Source of the DNA: Chondrus crispus
Taxonomy: Eukaryota; Rhodophyta; Florideophyceae; Gigartinales; Gigartinaceae
Length of the DNA stretch: 64,000 nucleotides
Direction of reading: 5' to 3'
NCBI RefSeq assembly: GCF_000350225.1
Contig: NW_005179006.1
Span: 97,079-161,078, forward strand
A program made the translations under genes and the position numbers. This document shows positions 32,752 to 44,046 of the stretch, one piece after another. A model generated the notes under the pieces. The model worked only from the letters and a program-made list of their open reading frames with translations, made no database searches and was not told the origin of the DNA. Numbering within the stretch: position 1 is the first letter of the stretch; the number at the start of each line of letters is the position of its first letter.

Positions 32752-33383
32752 CCGTCTCCCCCTACAAGGCGACATGGACGGGACACAAACCGCGCAGAAG
32801 TACGCGAAGAAACCGAGCACCCGATTCGGGTCCCCGGCTGGGTCAATGTCCCCGCTATGTCGCAAGTTCGCGTTCGCGTTACGACAGCGGGGAGAGACCT
32901 GGTATTTTTGGAGCCCAAGCCGTCGCTGCAGCACTGCCACGGAGTGCAGCTGACCAACAGTGTCGCGGAAGTGCTACCAAACTAGGTGTTCGAGATTATG
33001 GTCGCGAACTTTTCGCGTCAGGTACGACGACTGCCAAAACATACAGTCGTCGGATACGCGAAACGGAACCGTCTTGCCCTCCTGACACCGGAGCGTCGGG
33101 TGGCCGAGGAGATCGCGCACGCGTTGCACATTTCCAACTTGGACGGCCAAGAAGGAAACTTAGGAGCAAGACGGCCTGGCTCCACCGCAAATAAGAACGC
33201 GAAGAAGAACGCGGACGAGGAGCACGCGAGGTACCAAAATTTCGCCGAAGATACCAGACGCGAACAATATAAGGATACCAAGTCGGACGCGGAAGATTGG
33301 GAAAAGGAGATTGATCTGTCACATGTGAAAGACGAGAAATTACGCGTACAGGTGCTTGAGGTGCTACGCGAACACTCAAGTTT

Positions 33384-34586
33384 GTGGAGCGGGTCGCTCG
33401 GAATGATCCGAGCGACGAACACCGCATCCCACTTGAGCCCGGCACGAAGCCGATACGCGCCATGCCCTATCGCACAGGGCCCGCGATGTGTGAAATGGTC
33501 GCGAAAGAAGTGAATAAAATGTTAAACGCGGGAGTGATAGAGCCCGCGAATACGGAGTGGGCGTCTCCGGTCGTCCTTGTCCCAAAGAAGGAGGGTATTT
33601 TACGCTTCTGTGTGAACTACCGTCGCTTGAACGCAAAAACGCTGGCGGATTCGTATCCGCTTCTGCGTATGGACGACTGTATTGATTCATTGGGGGACGC
33701 GGCTGTGTTCACTACGCTGGACTGTAACTCAGGATATTGGCAGATTCCGGTCGCGCCGGATGACCGCGACAAAACTACCTTTACCACCCATATGGGAACG
33801 TTCCGACATTTGCTGATGCCATTCGGGTTACGCGGAGCTCCAGCCACTTTTCAACGCGCGCTGGACATAATTCTATCACGCGTACAATGGCACATTTGCA
33901 TAGTGTACCTAGACGACGTTATCGTCTTTTCGCGTACGCACGCGGAGCACGCGAAACATTTAGACGCGGTTCTGGGACTTTTGAGAAGCGCCGGCATTTC
34001 TCTCAAGTTAAAGAAATGCAGCTTCTTTCAGCCACGCTCACACTACCTGGGGCATGTGATATTCCCAGAGAAGTTAAGCGTGGCAGAAACCGCAGCGGAC
34101 GCGTTCAAGACATTTACATTTCCCCGAACGTTGACAAAAGTCAGGTCATTTCTCCGGGCATGTAATGTCTACTGCCGCTTTGTGCAGGGGTTCGCGAAAA
34201 TCGCGCGCCCTCTCACCGATATGACGCGGAAGGACGCGGATCCGGACTACGATATCCCGACCGCGGCTCAGTTTCACGCGTTCGAGGAGCTCAAGGCGCG
34301 GATGATGGAGCCCCCAATTCTCGCGCTCCCGAAATACGGACGGCCGTATATGATTGATACTGACGAGAGCGCGTATCAACTAGGGCGCACGCTTTTACAA
34401 GAGCACGACGGGACCAACGATTGGCGTCCCGTCGGCTATTGGTCGTATTCCCTCAACGATAGTGAGCGGAACTACAGTGCGACTGAACGCGAACGTTTCG
34501 CCGTAGTGTGGGCCGTCCGCACGCTACGGCCCTACATTGAGGGAACCAAATTTACCGTGAGGACAGACCATGACGCGTTACGATAG
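33384..34586 (+). pseudogene. element A reverse transcriptase and RNase H (fossil)
   Basis: A 400-residue stretch with gypsy RT blocks: GVIEPANTEWASPVVLVPKK, RFCVNYRRLNA, FTTLDCNSGYWQIPV, the catalytic YLDDVIVFSR box, YLGHVI, then RNase H (IDTDESAYQLGRTLLQ, RERFAVVWAVRTLRPY). Confidence 0.9.
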
Positions 34587-34589
34587 CTG

Positions 34590-35201
34590 ATGTCCCTCAC
34601 AGAAAGCTCCGGCCAACTGACGCGTTGGCGACTACGGTTAGCGGAGTATGACTTCACCATCCAATACAGACCTGGACGCGTTCATCAAGTACCCGACGCG
34701 CTGTCGCATCTCATTTCCCCGAGGACCGCCGACGATCCTCGGAAGGCCGTTGAGGTGGATGACGACATTCCCACCTTCGACGGCACTACCGTACGCGATG
34801 TGTCAGATGAATTACGCGACCATACTTGTACCTCGAAATGCGACCACAAGAGCGACCACGTGTTCGTCACAACGCGAAACAAGGCGGGGAGAAGGAGAAA
34901 AGCACGTTCACGCGACGGGCCGGTGGGCGACGAAGAAGCCCCGGATATACAAGAACGCGACGACCTATGGGCTGAGATAGAAGAATTCGACGCGGTGGAT
35001 ATTGAACGCGCTCTGGAACCAGGAATTGACGCGTCAGGCTCCCAGGTCGCTCCTCCACAGGACGACCTGCTGGCCCTTCTCACCCTGGAGGAGATAGCCG
35101 AGGAGCAACGCGTCGACGATTTCTGCCAAACCATACTGGCCAGACAATCGGAAAGTCGCGACTCCGCGTTCTTTGAGGACCACCAAGGGGTCTTGAAGTG
35201 A
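34590..35201 (+). pseudogene. element A RNase H end and linker to integrase (fossil)
   Basis: Begins with the conserved gypsy RNase H tail (RWRLRLAEYDFTIQYRPGR, VPDALSHL) and continues as an acidic linker before the integrase zinc domain. Confidence 0.7.
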
Positions 35202-35234
35202 AAGCACCCTTACGATCCTGAAATCGTTCAAGTA

Positions 35235-36398
35235 GTGGTTCCTCAGTCACTACGCGCGCGTCTGTTGCGGCTCTGCCATGACCCCGCGATCGCGGGACAT
35301 CCGGGGCAGAACCGCATGTATCACGGGCTCCGACGCTGGTATTACTGGCCACATTTAGCCGCGGACGTGACAGCGACAGTACGCGGATGCCGGACATGCG
35401 CGAAGAATCGCGTCAAACTCCGAAAACATCTCAACCGGCTGAGATTGTTCCCCGCTACGCGTCCATTGAAGAGCCTCGCGATAGAAATTCTTGGACCGCT
35501 TCCGAAGACCAAGGGAGGAAAACAATACCTTCTGGTAATAACGGACCAGTTCAAAAAGTTAACTCAAGTCGTCGCATTGAGGAAAGTGACCGCGTACAAG
35601 GTGGTGACCGCGTTTTGTGACGCATGGGCTTTCAAGTACGACATTTCGCGTTCGCTGTTGTCCGACAATGGACCTCAATTTAACGCGAAGTTCTTCCACA
35701 GCGCGTGCCGGATCCTGGGGATTACGAACCTGTGTACTTCCGCGTACCATCCCCAGACCAACGGCCAAGTGGAGCGCTATAACCGTACTATCGCGTCTAT
35801 GTTGCGTAGCTACGTCAACGAACACCAAGACGATTGGGATCTGTACGTGGGGCCATTAACTTACGCGTACAACTCCCACGTACGCAGGTCTACGCGTACG
35901 AACCCATTCGAGCTTGTACTCAGTCGACCTCCCCCAGAATTTTCGCTTCGAAGGACGGAAGGGAATGCGCCCCTTCCCGATAGAAAAACGCATCGCGCGG
36001 AGTTCCTTAAGAGGCTGGACGAGACAATTCAGGAGGCATATAGCAGCCTGCGACGAACGCAGGCTCGCTACAAGCGCGATTTCGACAAACGCGTGAGACG
36101 CGTAAACACGCGAGTCAAGCCTGAAAATTATGTATACCTCGACCCTACGGACGAAGCGAAGACATCAAATAAGCTCGCGTCACCAGCCTTGGGACCTTAC
36201 CGCGTCCTCGCGAATGACCAACGTACCATCAAGACTGATCGTGATGGGTCACAGAACGCGTGTCCGCTGATAGGTGTGTGTACGCGCCACCACCTGTGGA
36301 CGCACCACGGGCGAGCACAACCGCGCCGGGTGACCTTGCTGACAAGGTCACCACAAGGACACTGGTTGCGGTGGACCGGCTTCTCGATCATCGCGTAA
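35235..36398 (+). pseudogene. element A integrase (fossil)
   Basis: HHCC zinc domain (LCHDPAIAGHPGQ...YYWP...CRTCAKN) and DDE core: EILGPLPKT, LLSDNGPQFNAKFF, YHPQTNGQVERYNRTI. This is the standard Ty3/gypsy type. Confidence 0.88.
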
Positions 36399-36568
36399 TG
36401 GAAAACGGGACTGCGGAGTTCAAGGTGAAGTGGGCAGACTACGAGGAGCCCATGTGGACAGCAAGGACACATGTCCGCGAAGAACCCGTCTTGCGTTACA
36501 CGAGCCGATTACGTGCACGCACGGGTAGGGACCTGACAACCGAGTTGAACGCGGACGTTCAACCTTAA
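36360..36568 (+). pseudogene. element A chromodomain (fossil)
   Basis: A short domain, VDRLLDHRVMENGTAEFKVK followed by WADYEEPMWTART, fits the integrase-linked chromodomain of chromoviruses, which directs insertion to methylated histone H3. Confidence 0.7.
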
Positions 36569-39282
36569 GGGGGGGCCTTCAACCGCCCTCAACCGCTTCT
36601 GGACTACCGCGCTCAGTATTGACTCGCAAGAGCCAAAGGACACGCATACCTCGGCAGAGCAAGAAATCAAGGAGTCACATGAATTAGGGCAACCGATCGG
36701 GCGAGGCGGACGAACGCGGACTGTATTCACAAAAACGAGAAGGTCGAAGATCCCGTACCGAACGCACGAACGAGACCTTCGACGTCGGAATAACACACGG
36801 GAGGAGGGGCAGCAGTGGGGCCTCAGACATAACAGGGGAGAAACTGCAACTCCACAGGACAAGGACACCTTCCGCGAACACAGCAAGAAGCACAGCGCAT
36901 ACGCGCCGAGACACCGCGAAAAGGGGCTCCGGAACTCGTCCCCTCAGACCGCATTAGGGGCGCCCTCTCCACCTCCTCCCCGGCGGAGCCACGACGTCCA
37001 CTTGATGTCAAGCTGTCGTGCAAAACACTGCAGCGCAGAATACGCCTTGGGCATCCCATCCCAAACAGGCGAGCAAGGGCACGACGCGTTGCTGCACGGA
37101 TATACGTACGCGAGTGCAGGGCACATAGAACGTGCGCAAGAGGTACGGGTCACTTCATGGCGGGACGCGAGACGGTGCAACAAATCGCGAACTGATAAGC
37201 GGCGGAGCAGCAACACTGTATGCTTGCATACAGTGGCGACGCCGCCGTCGCAGAAAGAAAAATAACCGAAGAAGAATGAAGGAAAAATTAAGGAAAACAA
37301 ATTGGCTGGGAAGACGTGCGCTACAAGATGGGCATGCAGGCTGCGCCGTACAGTGCTCGAATAGCCTTCGGGAGCAACACCAAAATTAACGGAAAAAGTA
37401 CCCCTACTGTACGCGCCCATCGTACCGGTGTCCATGCGGCACTTGCTGCACGATGAACACGCAAATAGAAGCCATTATGGGACGCGTCATTAGCAAACAC
37501 CTCCCTCTCCCCTCCGTGAACGTGGCGCCATGGGGACGGACCATGAGCGCACGGGCGCGACTCCATCGCGCGCACAAGAGCAGAGCACGCTACTTTAGCG
37601 CAACTCGGGGACCCTTGCCGCGACACTACCACGACCGTCAATCACCGTGGCGCGACGAGACCTACTGAACTTCTTTTTCCTGCGAACTGCGTGCGCGACC
37701 CCCCCAGAGAGGCGAAGAGCAGAAGACCGTCTGCTCGCCGCGAGTGATCAAGGAAGTCAACGTCGTCTCGCGGACGAAGCTCTGGTCGCGGCATAGGACG
37801 ACCCCCGACCCGGTACCCTTGTCGGCCCTGATACATCAGTCCCTCTCGCACACAACCACGCGCCCCTCTTCACAGCAGAAAATTACAAGTCACGGGGTCT
37901 GCTATAACTGGGCAGGCGAGGTTGACGATCGCGACTCATAACAGCAAAAGAGAAAATCGGAAGGTCCAAGATCCTGTACAACACGCGCAGCCCGAAAGAA
38001 TTCGTGTGGGAACCCACGCCCCTCTCGGTCGCGTCAGCGGCACTGGCACAAGCGGACGTCGGAATAACACGCGCCCTATGAGCAACGGCTCATGCTGGAG
38101 GGGCAGTTACGCGCTTTCCAGACGGAGGGTACTGGTGAACTTCTGGAAGAGACGCGAAAGAAGCAGAGTGGAAGCAAAAACTCTCTCGCCCTCCGGCACC
38201 GCGCAGCAAAATGCGGAGCCAGGGAGCAGGGGTTGAGTGCTCTGCTGCGGCTTGACTCCCCGAATGCGCCCCTCGCCCCCTTGCGAATCCCTCGGCGGCG
38301 TATTATGAAGCCCCCATCGCTCCAGTCGAGCACTCGCACCCGCCGCTACTCGATGTCTCGGGGCCCGTCGTGACGGCTGCCCCCACTTTTTCCGACTGGC
38401 CGCATGTCATGCATGTTGATACGAAAGCAACCATCTTACCTGACACAAAAGACCAGAGCGAACATTGGCAAATCCCACCTCAGTCACTCTACCAGGAACC
38501 GCCGAGAGGGCTCTCCCTGTCATTGGCGCAACTACTTGCACAGCTTGGGTCTGCTCATGTCGCTTCGTACCCGCTGGAATTGCAACAACAACAAGATTTC
38601 AGGAAGTCATCCTTCAGCAGGGAAAGCTCCCTCCCATACAGTCACAACCAGGAGCGCGACAAACTTCCATGCATTACCCAATCGCAGAGCCTGGGATTTT
38701 TATTGGGGAACGAAAACAAGAACCGGATATGCTCCCCCGCGATGCCCCAAGAGCCTCTGATGTCGATTACGTTGCAGATGCAGCATAGCACGGCCACAGG
38801 CACGGACATTTAATATTCTCTTTCGCCACGACGGAAGTAACCACGACAGTGCAACCGCAGAATACGGAGCCTCTGTACCAGCCAGCACCACAAGAGACGA
38901 AGAAAGTACCCAAAGGAAACCACGACGTATGTTTATTCATTACCCATTATCCCCAACTGCGGTACGGAAATCTCGCATGGGCGGAGAGTTTGCAAAGTTT
39001 ATGACAAATTGTCCAGCTGTCGTCGCCCTTGTGCTGGCGGGCGGCCTGCCAAGTTTCCTACCATTCCATACTCTTATTCATTATGTGAGCTCAGAAACGT
39101 CTCAAGCATGCAGAAAGGTATGACCGATCGCATCGAGGGCAACACTTCGTGATGAATTGAGGTATTGCCTCTAGGAAGAGGAGGAACACGCGGGGCATCT
39201 TGTCGTCGGAGATCTATTAATGACCGGGTTTATAACGCAAGAAAGGGAAGAGATGCCTTGACCCTTGTCATCCACGCGCTAA
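36569..39282. other. element A post-pol spacer
   Basis: 2.7 kb after the pol stop. It contains scattered short ORFs on both strands without recognisable families. It starts with a copy of the polypurine-tract region (36546-36578). Confidence 0.5.
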
Positions 39283-40408
39283 TTGTAGTGCAATACGCAC
39301 CTGAAAAGGGGGGTGAAAAGACAGGAAAATATTTGGATATAAAAAGTAGTCCGGGTTGGGGGACACACGTGTGAATAACTGCACAGTTTTAATTTTTAAT
39401 TATTTTATTTTATTTAGTTAATTAGTTGGCATTAATTTTGCTGACACTAGATTAGATCTAGAATCTAGCGCTGCAAGCTACTGTGGTGGCTCCGGCGGGG
39501 CGATATATACCTTAGCCCTCTGACCACCAAGTCAGTAAAGGTAACCCGAGTTGCCATAGTTCAATATCGCCTTGGTCGAAGTCCGTCTTTCCTAAGACGC
39601 TCCCTTTTACCGATTACGTTATCCTTTGCGCTCGGGGGTTCCGTTTCCTTTTTCTTTATTTCACCTATCCTTTTGTATTTCTATCTCTATTTCTATTCCC
39701 TTATCTTGTGTTGGTTCCACAGTGCCTGATTGCGATCCGCATTGTGACGACTGGAGTCATCGGGCTCTTGTGTTGGTTCTTTTGTTTGTTGTTGGTGCCA
39801 TCGGCTTTGGTTGCGACCGGACCGGTGTAGGTGTCTTGGCCATCGAGCGACACGTGGGTGTAGCGCTGCTACTTGTTTACGTCCACCGACGGAGGCTGTT
39901 GCGACGACGTCTCTCTCGAAGGTCCTGTTGTGTATACGGGACAGCGTTGGTTCCATCGGATACAGGTTGCGACCGTTCCGGTGTCGGTACTTTGCCATCG
40001 GGCAGTACCGAGGTGTAGCGCTGCTACGTGTTTGCTAATTCCCGTCGGGCTGCGTTGCCACGCTCCCGTCGAAGACCTTATCAAGGGTATAAGGTGTAAC
40101 AGGCGCTCCGCGAGCATTGGCTTTACGACCCATCGGGCACGGCTTCCTAATCACCGCCCCGAACTCGCCGAGCAGCTGCCTTGGCATGACTCTACCACCA
40201 TCCGTCCCGGGGCGGGCCTCTTCCTTTTGCCCCCCCCCTATCAGGGACTTGAGCTACTGTGGGCCGCAAACCCACTTAAAGGGAAAGGGAGAATCGGACA
40301 CTCCGTAGGGCTATGCCGGCGGCAACTCTTGTTGATTGTTGTTTGTTGGTTGTGTTGTCGCTGGACCGTTGGACCCTGGCTCCGGCCTGACAGGCACATT
40401 GCACTACA
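39283..40408 (+). repeat. solo LTR B nested in element A
   Basis: 1,126 bp, TGTAGTGCAATACGCACC...GGCACATTGCACTACA, inverse of the copies at 23109 and 24840. Its flanks are CTAAT (39278-39282) and CTAAC (40409-40413), a TSD with one difference. It is longer than its relatives because of an internal duplication of a roughly 150-bp unit (GTTGCGACCGGACCGGTGTAGGTG near 39808; GTTGCGACCGTTCCGGTGTCGGTA near 39964). Confidence 0.85.
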
Positions 40409-40529
40409 CTAACCGCTCTAGTGAGGGATGACGGGGCCACGTAGTCAAGGATCGGCCTTGCCGACGGCCCCTGCCGAGCCCGCTTTATAGGGATCCGGGG
40501 CCAGTAGCTGGGGTGACGAGGGACCTCGT

Positions 40530-41237
40530 TCACCTCGGCGTAGCTCGGAATATGCGCGTACGGGTCGCGGATTGGCTCCCGTCGCACGGGAGTGGGGTTC
40601 GGAGGGAGAGGACCACCCTGCGAGAGGACGTCGCCCGACTGCTGCGGTGCGCGTCACGCTCCCTGCGGTACCGATCGCGGTCACCGTATGCACGCTCGTA
40701 CGCATCAAGACGCTGGAGACAGTCTTCCCGGGATCGCTGCAGTTCCTCCGTGATGCGCTGCAACTCAGACGATAGACGATCGCATTCGCCATCGCGGCGG
40801 TGCGCGTCCTCCGTCCGCGCCAAGAACCAGGTCGACAACGTCGTCAGTAGCTTGCCGACCGACCAGGCGCGGTCCCGTGATTTACCAAGGGCTCGAGAGA
40901 GCTCGGGTATGACCGCGACTTCACTTAGGGGAACTTGAAGGAAGCGCACTTCGGCCTCCCGAATTGGCCGGGACACTGTTGGTACGAGGGGTGGAACCGG
41001 GGGCACGGCAGGGACCGGATCCGTCGTACAGACAGGAGCGGATGGCGCGGCAGCGCGGAAAGGGTTACACCCTACGAAATCCGTGGTCGGACTTACCGCG
41101 TCCAAATCGCGGTACCTCTTCCGCCGCGCCCCGCGAGCGTTGGACCCTACGCCCCCGAGCGCCCCTGCACAAGGAGTGTTGGACGGACTCGATTCGGAAC
41201 GAGAGACGAATGCGTCGCTCCGGAGGTCGTAGGGCAA
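40530..41237 (-). CDS. antisense coiled-coil ORF of element A
   Basis: A 235-residue ORF antisense to pol. Residues 1-100 are Pro/Ala/Ser-rich. Residues about 130-205 form a strongly charged heptad-like helix (CDRLSSELQRITEELQRSRE, then LQRLDAYERAYGDRDRYRRE), a probable coiled coil. It overlaps the end of the next antisense ORF upstream and ends about 120 bp from the nested LTR. No known family. Fossil. Confidence 0.45.
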   Translation of the reverse strand: MPYDLRSDAFVSRSESSPSNTPCAGALGGVGSNARGARRKRYRDLDAVSPTTDFVGCNPFRAAAPSAPVCTTDPVPAVPPVPPLVPTVSRPIREAEVRFLQVPLSEVAVIPELSRALGKSRDRAWSVGKLLTTLSTWFLARTEDAHRRDGECDRLSSELQRITEELQRSREDCLQRLDAYERAYGDRDRYRRERDAHRSSRATSSRRVVLSLRTPLPCDGSQSATRTRIFRATPR

Positions 41238-42295
41238 GAACGCCGCCCGTTCACCAAATGTGAAGTCGGTCCACAGGCGCCGAGCTGCCTCGCCGACGCG
41301 AACCGCTCGTTGTAGGAGGTCAAGCTCGGAGCCAAATGTTCAGAAGAAGTGGAAGAGTTCCACTCGAGAGGCTGTAACGCTACGTTCGGAAGCCCCAGTG
41401 CAACCCTCTCCAGATACGCGAGAGTGGCCAGCGGCTGGATAAACACCCGTCTGTTGACGCTGACCTCACTCATTATGGCGCTCGTCAGAGACCAGGCCCA
41501 TTCGCGTCCACAATTATACGCGAGGAGGGCATAGGCAGGATGCCGACGGCCGACACACGCGTACCCGAAGTGTTTCAATACGTAAGGGAGCAGCGGGTGG
41601 ATACCCAACGACGGAAAGGACCCACGGACCGCGTCGGGCAGAGGACGGAAGTCGAGGGGGGAGAGACCCACTTCGAAAGAAGCCGACCGGAAAACGTGAC
41701 CGTCGACTTCATCTGCTCTCTTGTATGCCGCCCAGTCGTGATGCGCCACTGCGATGCCGTGGAGACGCATCAGCGAACTTGTGGACTTTTGTAAAGATAC
41801 GCGGGACTTGTAGTACGCGTAAGGGCGAGGGCACACGTACAACGGCGCGAACCCTGACAGTACGAACTGCAGTGGTTCGCGGCGGGGGCCACAGAACATG
41901 GCCGACGCCATGCGGTCTATATATTCGGCCTCCGCCGCGCTATACGTGAATGTGCGATCACATGGGATCTCACCCGGCCCTTGATACGCCGTGCCCCCAC
42001 CCTCAGCCATAAGCCTTCCGAGGCCCGAAGTCGACTCATCCACGAGACCAGCTTCATGCATCTTACGGATACGCACGAGATCGGGGCGGAGACAAGCACG
42101 CGTCAACAACTCCGAGACAGTGACCCGGACCCGCGCATAACGGCGCCAAAGATAGCGTAGCCGGCTGAGGGGGAGCGGCGCGGAACCCAGGGCACACCCC
42201 ACCACCGGGTGGTGGAAGGCTCGTCGGCGGCATCCCCAGCCGCGATATGGCCGGAGTCCCCGATCGGCGACCCGGGGCAACGGAAACTCCCGCAA
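41147..42295 (-). CDS. antisense accessory ORF of element A (shared family with E)
   Basis: A 382-residue ORF antisense to gag-pol in the post-pol segment. Residues 110-300 look like a folded domain rich in Tyr, Phe, His and Arg. Residues 236-270 carry the pattern L-x3-L-x2-F-G-x6-R-H-x14-A-x2-L, also found without gaps at residues 85-119 of the E antisense ORF (26340-27380); a PCDRTF...AEAEYIDRM stretch echoes E as well. No known domain, transmembrane segment or signal peptide is seen. Placement and strand recall the antisense ORF of plant Tat/Grande elements. Gene status rests on length and on the cross-element match. Confidence 0.6.
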   Translation of the reverse strand: MREFPLPRVADRGLRPYRGWGCRRRAFHHPVVGCALGSAPLPLSRLRYLWRRYARVRVTVSELLTRACLRPDLVRIRKMHEAGLVDESTSGLGRLMAEGGGTAYQGPGEIPCDRTFTYSAAEAEYIDRMASAMFCGPRREPLQFVLSGFAPLYVCPRPYAYYKSRVSLQKSTSSLMRLHGIAVAHHDWAAYKRADEVDGHVFRSASFEVGLSPLDFRPLPDAVRGSFPSLGIHPLLPYVLKHFGYACVGRRHPAYALLAYNCGREWAWSLTSAIMSEVSVNRRVFIQPLATLAYLERVALGLPNVALQPLEWNSSTSSEHLAPSLTSYNERFASARQLGACGPTSHLVNGRRSCPTTSGATHSSLVPNRVRPTLLVQGRSGA

Positions 42296-42663
42296 GCCCC
42301 GTATGACCCTTTCTCCGGCTGGTAGAACGCGCCCACGGAGGCGGGAGCCATCCGGGTATCTTCTATACGCGGCGGAGGACTGCTCCCCCCGCGCGAAACG
42401 GAGGTCGGGCCGGAATCTAGAACGACAGACACAGTAGAGGCGCGTGAGCGGGTCTTCTGAAACGGAGAGCGGAGGCTCCCCAGCTCGCTCCCCGAGGCAC
42501 TCGAGGTCCTCGTTGCGCGCTGCCCGGCGTCGTTGGCCGGCAGCACCGACAGCGGGATAAGAGGCGTGCCAGACGGCCGCAACGACGGGCCTGGACTGTC
42601 GAGGCGGGCGGGCATCTGGAACGACGGAAGGGCGTGATGAGGCACGAGAGAGGTGCGGGTCAA
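42103..42663 (-). CDS. upstream antisense ORF of element A, low complexity
   Basis: A 186-residue Ser/Pro/Gly/Arg-rich ORF overlapping the start of the 382-residue ORF in another frame. It could be a disordered N-terminal part of an antisense product or a chance reading. No family. Confidence 0.3.
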   Translation of the reverse strand: MTRTSLVPHHALPSFQMPARLDSPGPSLRPSGTPLIPLSVLPANDAGQRATRTSSASGSELGSLRSPFQKTRSRASTVSVVLDSGPTSVSRGGSSPPPRIEDTRMAPASVGAFYQPEKGSYGACGSFRCPGSPIGDSGHIAAGDAADEPSTTRWWGVPWVPRRSPSAGYAIFGAVMRGSGSLSRSC

Positions 42664-43419
42664 AAGGAAACCGAAGGAGAACGCGTCAAGAGTGGTAAGC
42701 GCAAGGGGCGCTGTAGGAAAGGCACGCGGTCAGCTAGGGTAGGGACTGCGGCGCGCGGCCGGACAACACACCAGCCGCCGTTGTAGATATAGAAGAACCA
42801 AAAAAAACAAGGGCAAGTTTGTACCCCACCGGCACGCGTTCGCGTATGGCAGGTGCGCATAAGCTGCCAGGTGAACGCGTCATCGCGGGCGCTGGAAAGG
42901 GCGTCGCGATTGGGATCGCCCGGGCACAGTACGAGCTGGAGGAGACGCGCCATGCTCCACAAGGCCACCTCCGCTCGCCCGTCGCAAGCGTACCAGGCCT
43001 GAGAAGGGGGAGACCTCAAGCCAGCCACCGCTATCCACCGCCCCGCTGCGGCTCTCGTGACTACCGCTCCTCCCCTTGGCGTCGGTCACGCGTACCACCG
43101 CACCCCCACCTCGCTTAGTCTGTAAGAGCGGCCCCGCAACCTCACCCCGGCGCTACTAACAGCAAGGGCAGGGCTCTACTCCCTCACTGACTGACACAGA
43201 AAACCTGTATCCTCACAGTCTCACTCAGGTCGGGCATAATCCCCGAAACAAACGTTTGGAAGCTCCATCCGACCGGCTGCTTCCCGTTCCCTCGGATTGC
43301 GAGAGTGGGAGAGCACGCGTGGTAGGTACGCATGAGAACTCGAATTGCTGTCGTGGACTATAACCCCCCGCGAGCTACCAAAAGAGTGAACGCGGACGGT
43401 CACCCTTGAGGAGGGGCTC
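42664..43419. other. end of element A post-pol segment and polypurine tract
   Basis: No convincing ORF. It ends with the polypurine tract (GAGGAGGGGCTC, 43408-43419) right before the 3' LTR, inside a near-copy (43387-43419) of the pol terminus at 36546-36578. Confidence 0.55.
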
Positions 43420-44041
43420 TGTAGCATAATCGCGGGGACGTTATTTGAACGCGCGGGGTGACTACTGTACTCCCGCAAAATGCATTACAGCGCGCACACC
43501 TGCGCGTGTAAGTACGCGCTTGCTGCTCGCTGTGCACGTGTACAGCGTGACGATCAGGAGTAAGGCGCGCGAGCTTACCGTGTACGGCGCTACTTAGATA
43601 CTGTAGTATATGTTATGATAGATTATTTACTTGTATATTAAATGACAGGGCGACCGGCGGCGGAAGGAGGACAAGGACAAGCACGGGCTTGGTACCAGAT
43701 CCTCCACTGCCGGTCTAACCCGGTCCGCTTATTCTAAACGCGTTCTCTTAACGCGAGCGCGTTAACTGGAAACTAACGCGGGTAGCGGTCGCGGACGTAC
43801 GCGCGCGAGCTGGATCCGCCTCCGCCCGTCGGTGCTAGAACGCTAACTAGCGCCGCCCGGGGGCGTCGAGCGCGTCGAACCGCTCTACCGCGTACTGTGT
43901 TCGCGTCCGCTCCCCACCGCTCTACCACGCTACCACCGCCCGCGTTCATTTCTGGTGTGTGTGTTTTTGTCCTCTCTCGCGCACACAGGTCTTCGAAGAA
44001 CCACAGCTAAACCTCCATCGGGACCGGGGGTTTATGCTACA
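43420..44041 (+). repeat. element A 3' LTR
   Basis: 622 bp, TGTAGCATAATCGCGG to GTTTATGCTACA, about 97% identical to the 5' copy. Followed by the GTCCT target duplication. Confidence 0.92.
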
Positions 44042-44046
44042 GTCCT

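Larger units (their letters stand above)
28553..44041 (+). mobile_element. giant Ty3/gypsy chromovirus A (fossil), 15.5 kb, TSD GTCCT
   Basis: LTRs at 28553-29173 and 43420-44041, perfect 5-bp duplications GTCCT (28548-28552 and 44042-44046), a primer-binding-like TTGGTCTCCCGACC right after the 5' LTR and a polypurine tract GAGGAGGGGCTC before the 3' LTR. Gag, protease, RT/RNase H and a DDE integrase with chromodomain follow in gypsy order. The LTRs differ at about 20 of 621 sites (about 3%), so it is older than D1. About 6.9 kb between pol and the 3' LTR hold antisense ORFs and a solo LTR B. Broken in several places; LTR ends are whole. Confidence 0.92.

Noticed and set aside
39626-40412. 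130-179 residue ORFs in the nested LTR B
   Set aside because: LTR sequence with internal duplication; overlapping frames, no protein feature.
41147-42295. antisense ORF as a captured host gene
   Set aside because: No host family recognised, and a related ORF in the same antisense position of another element favours a retroelement-borne family.
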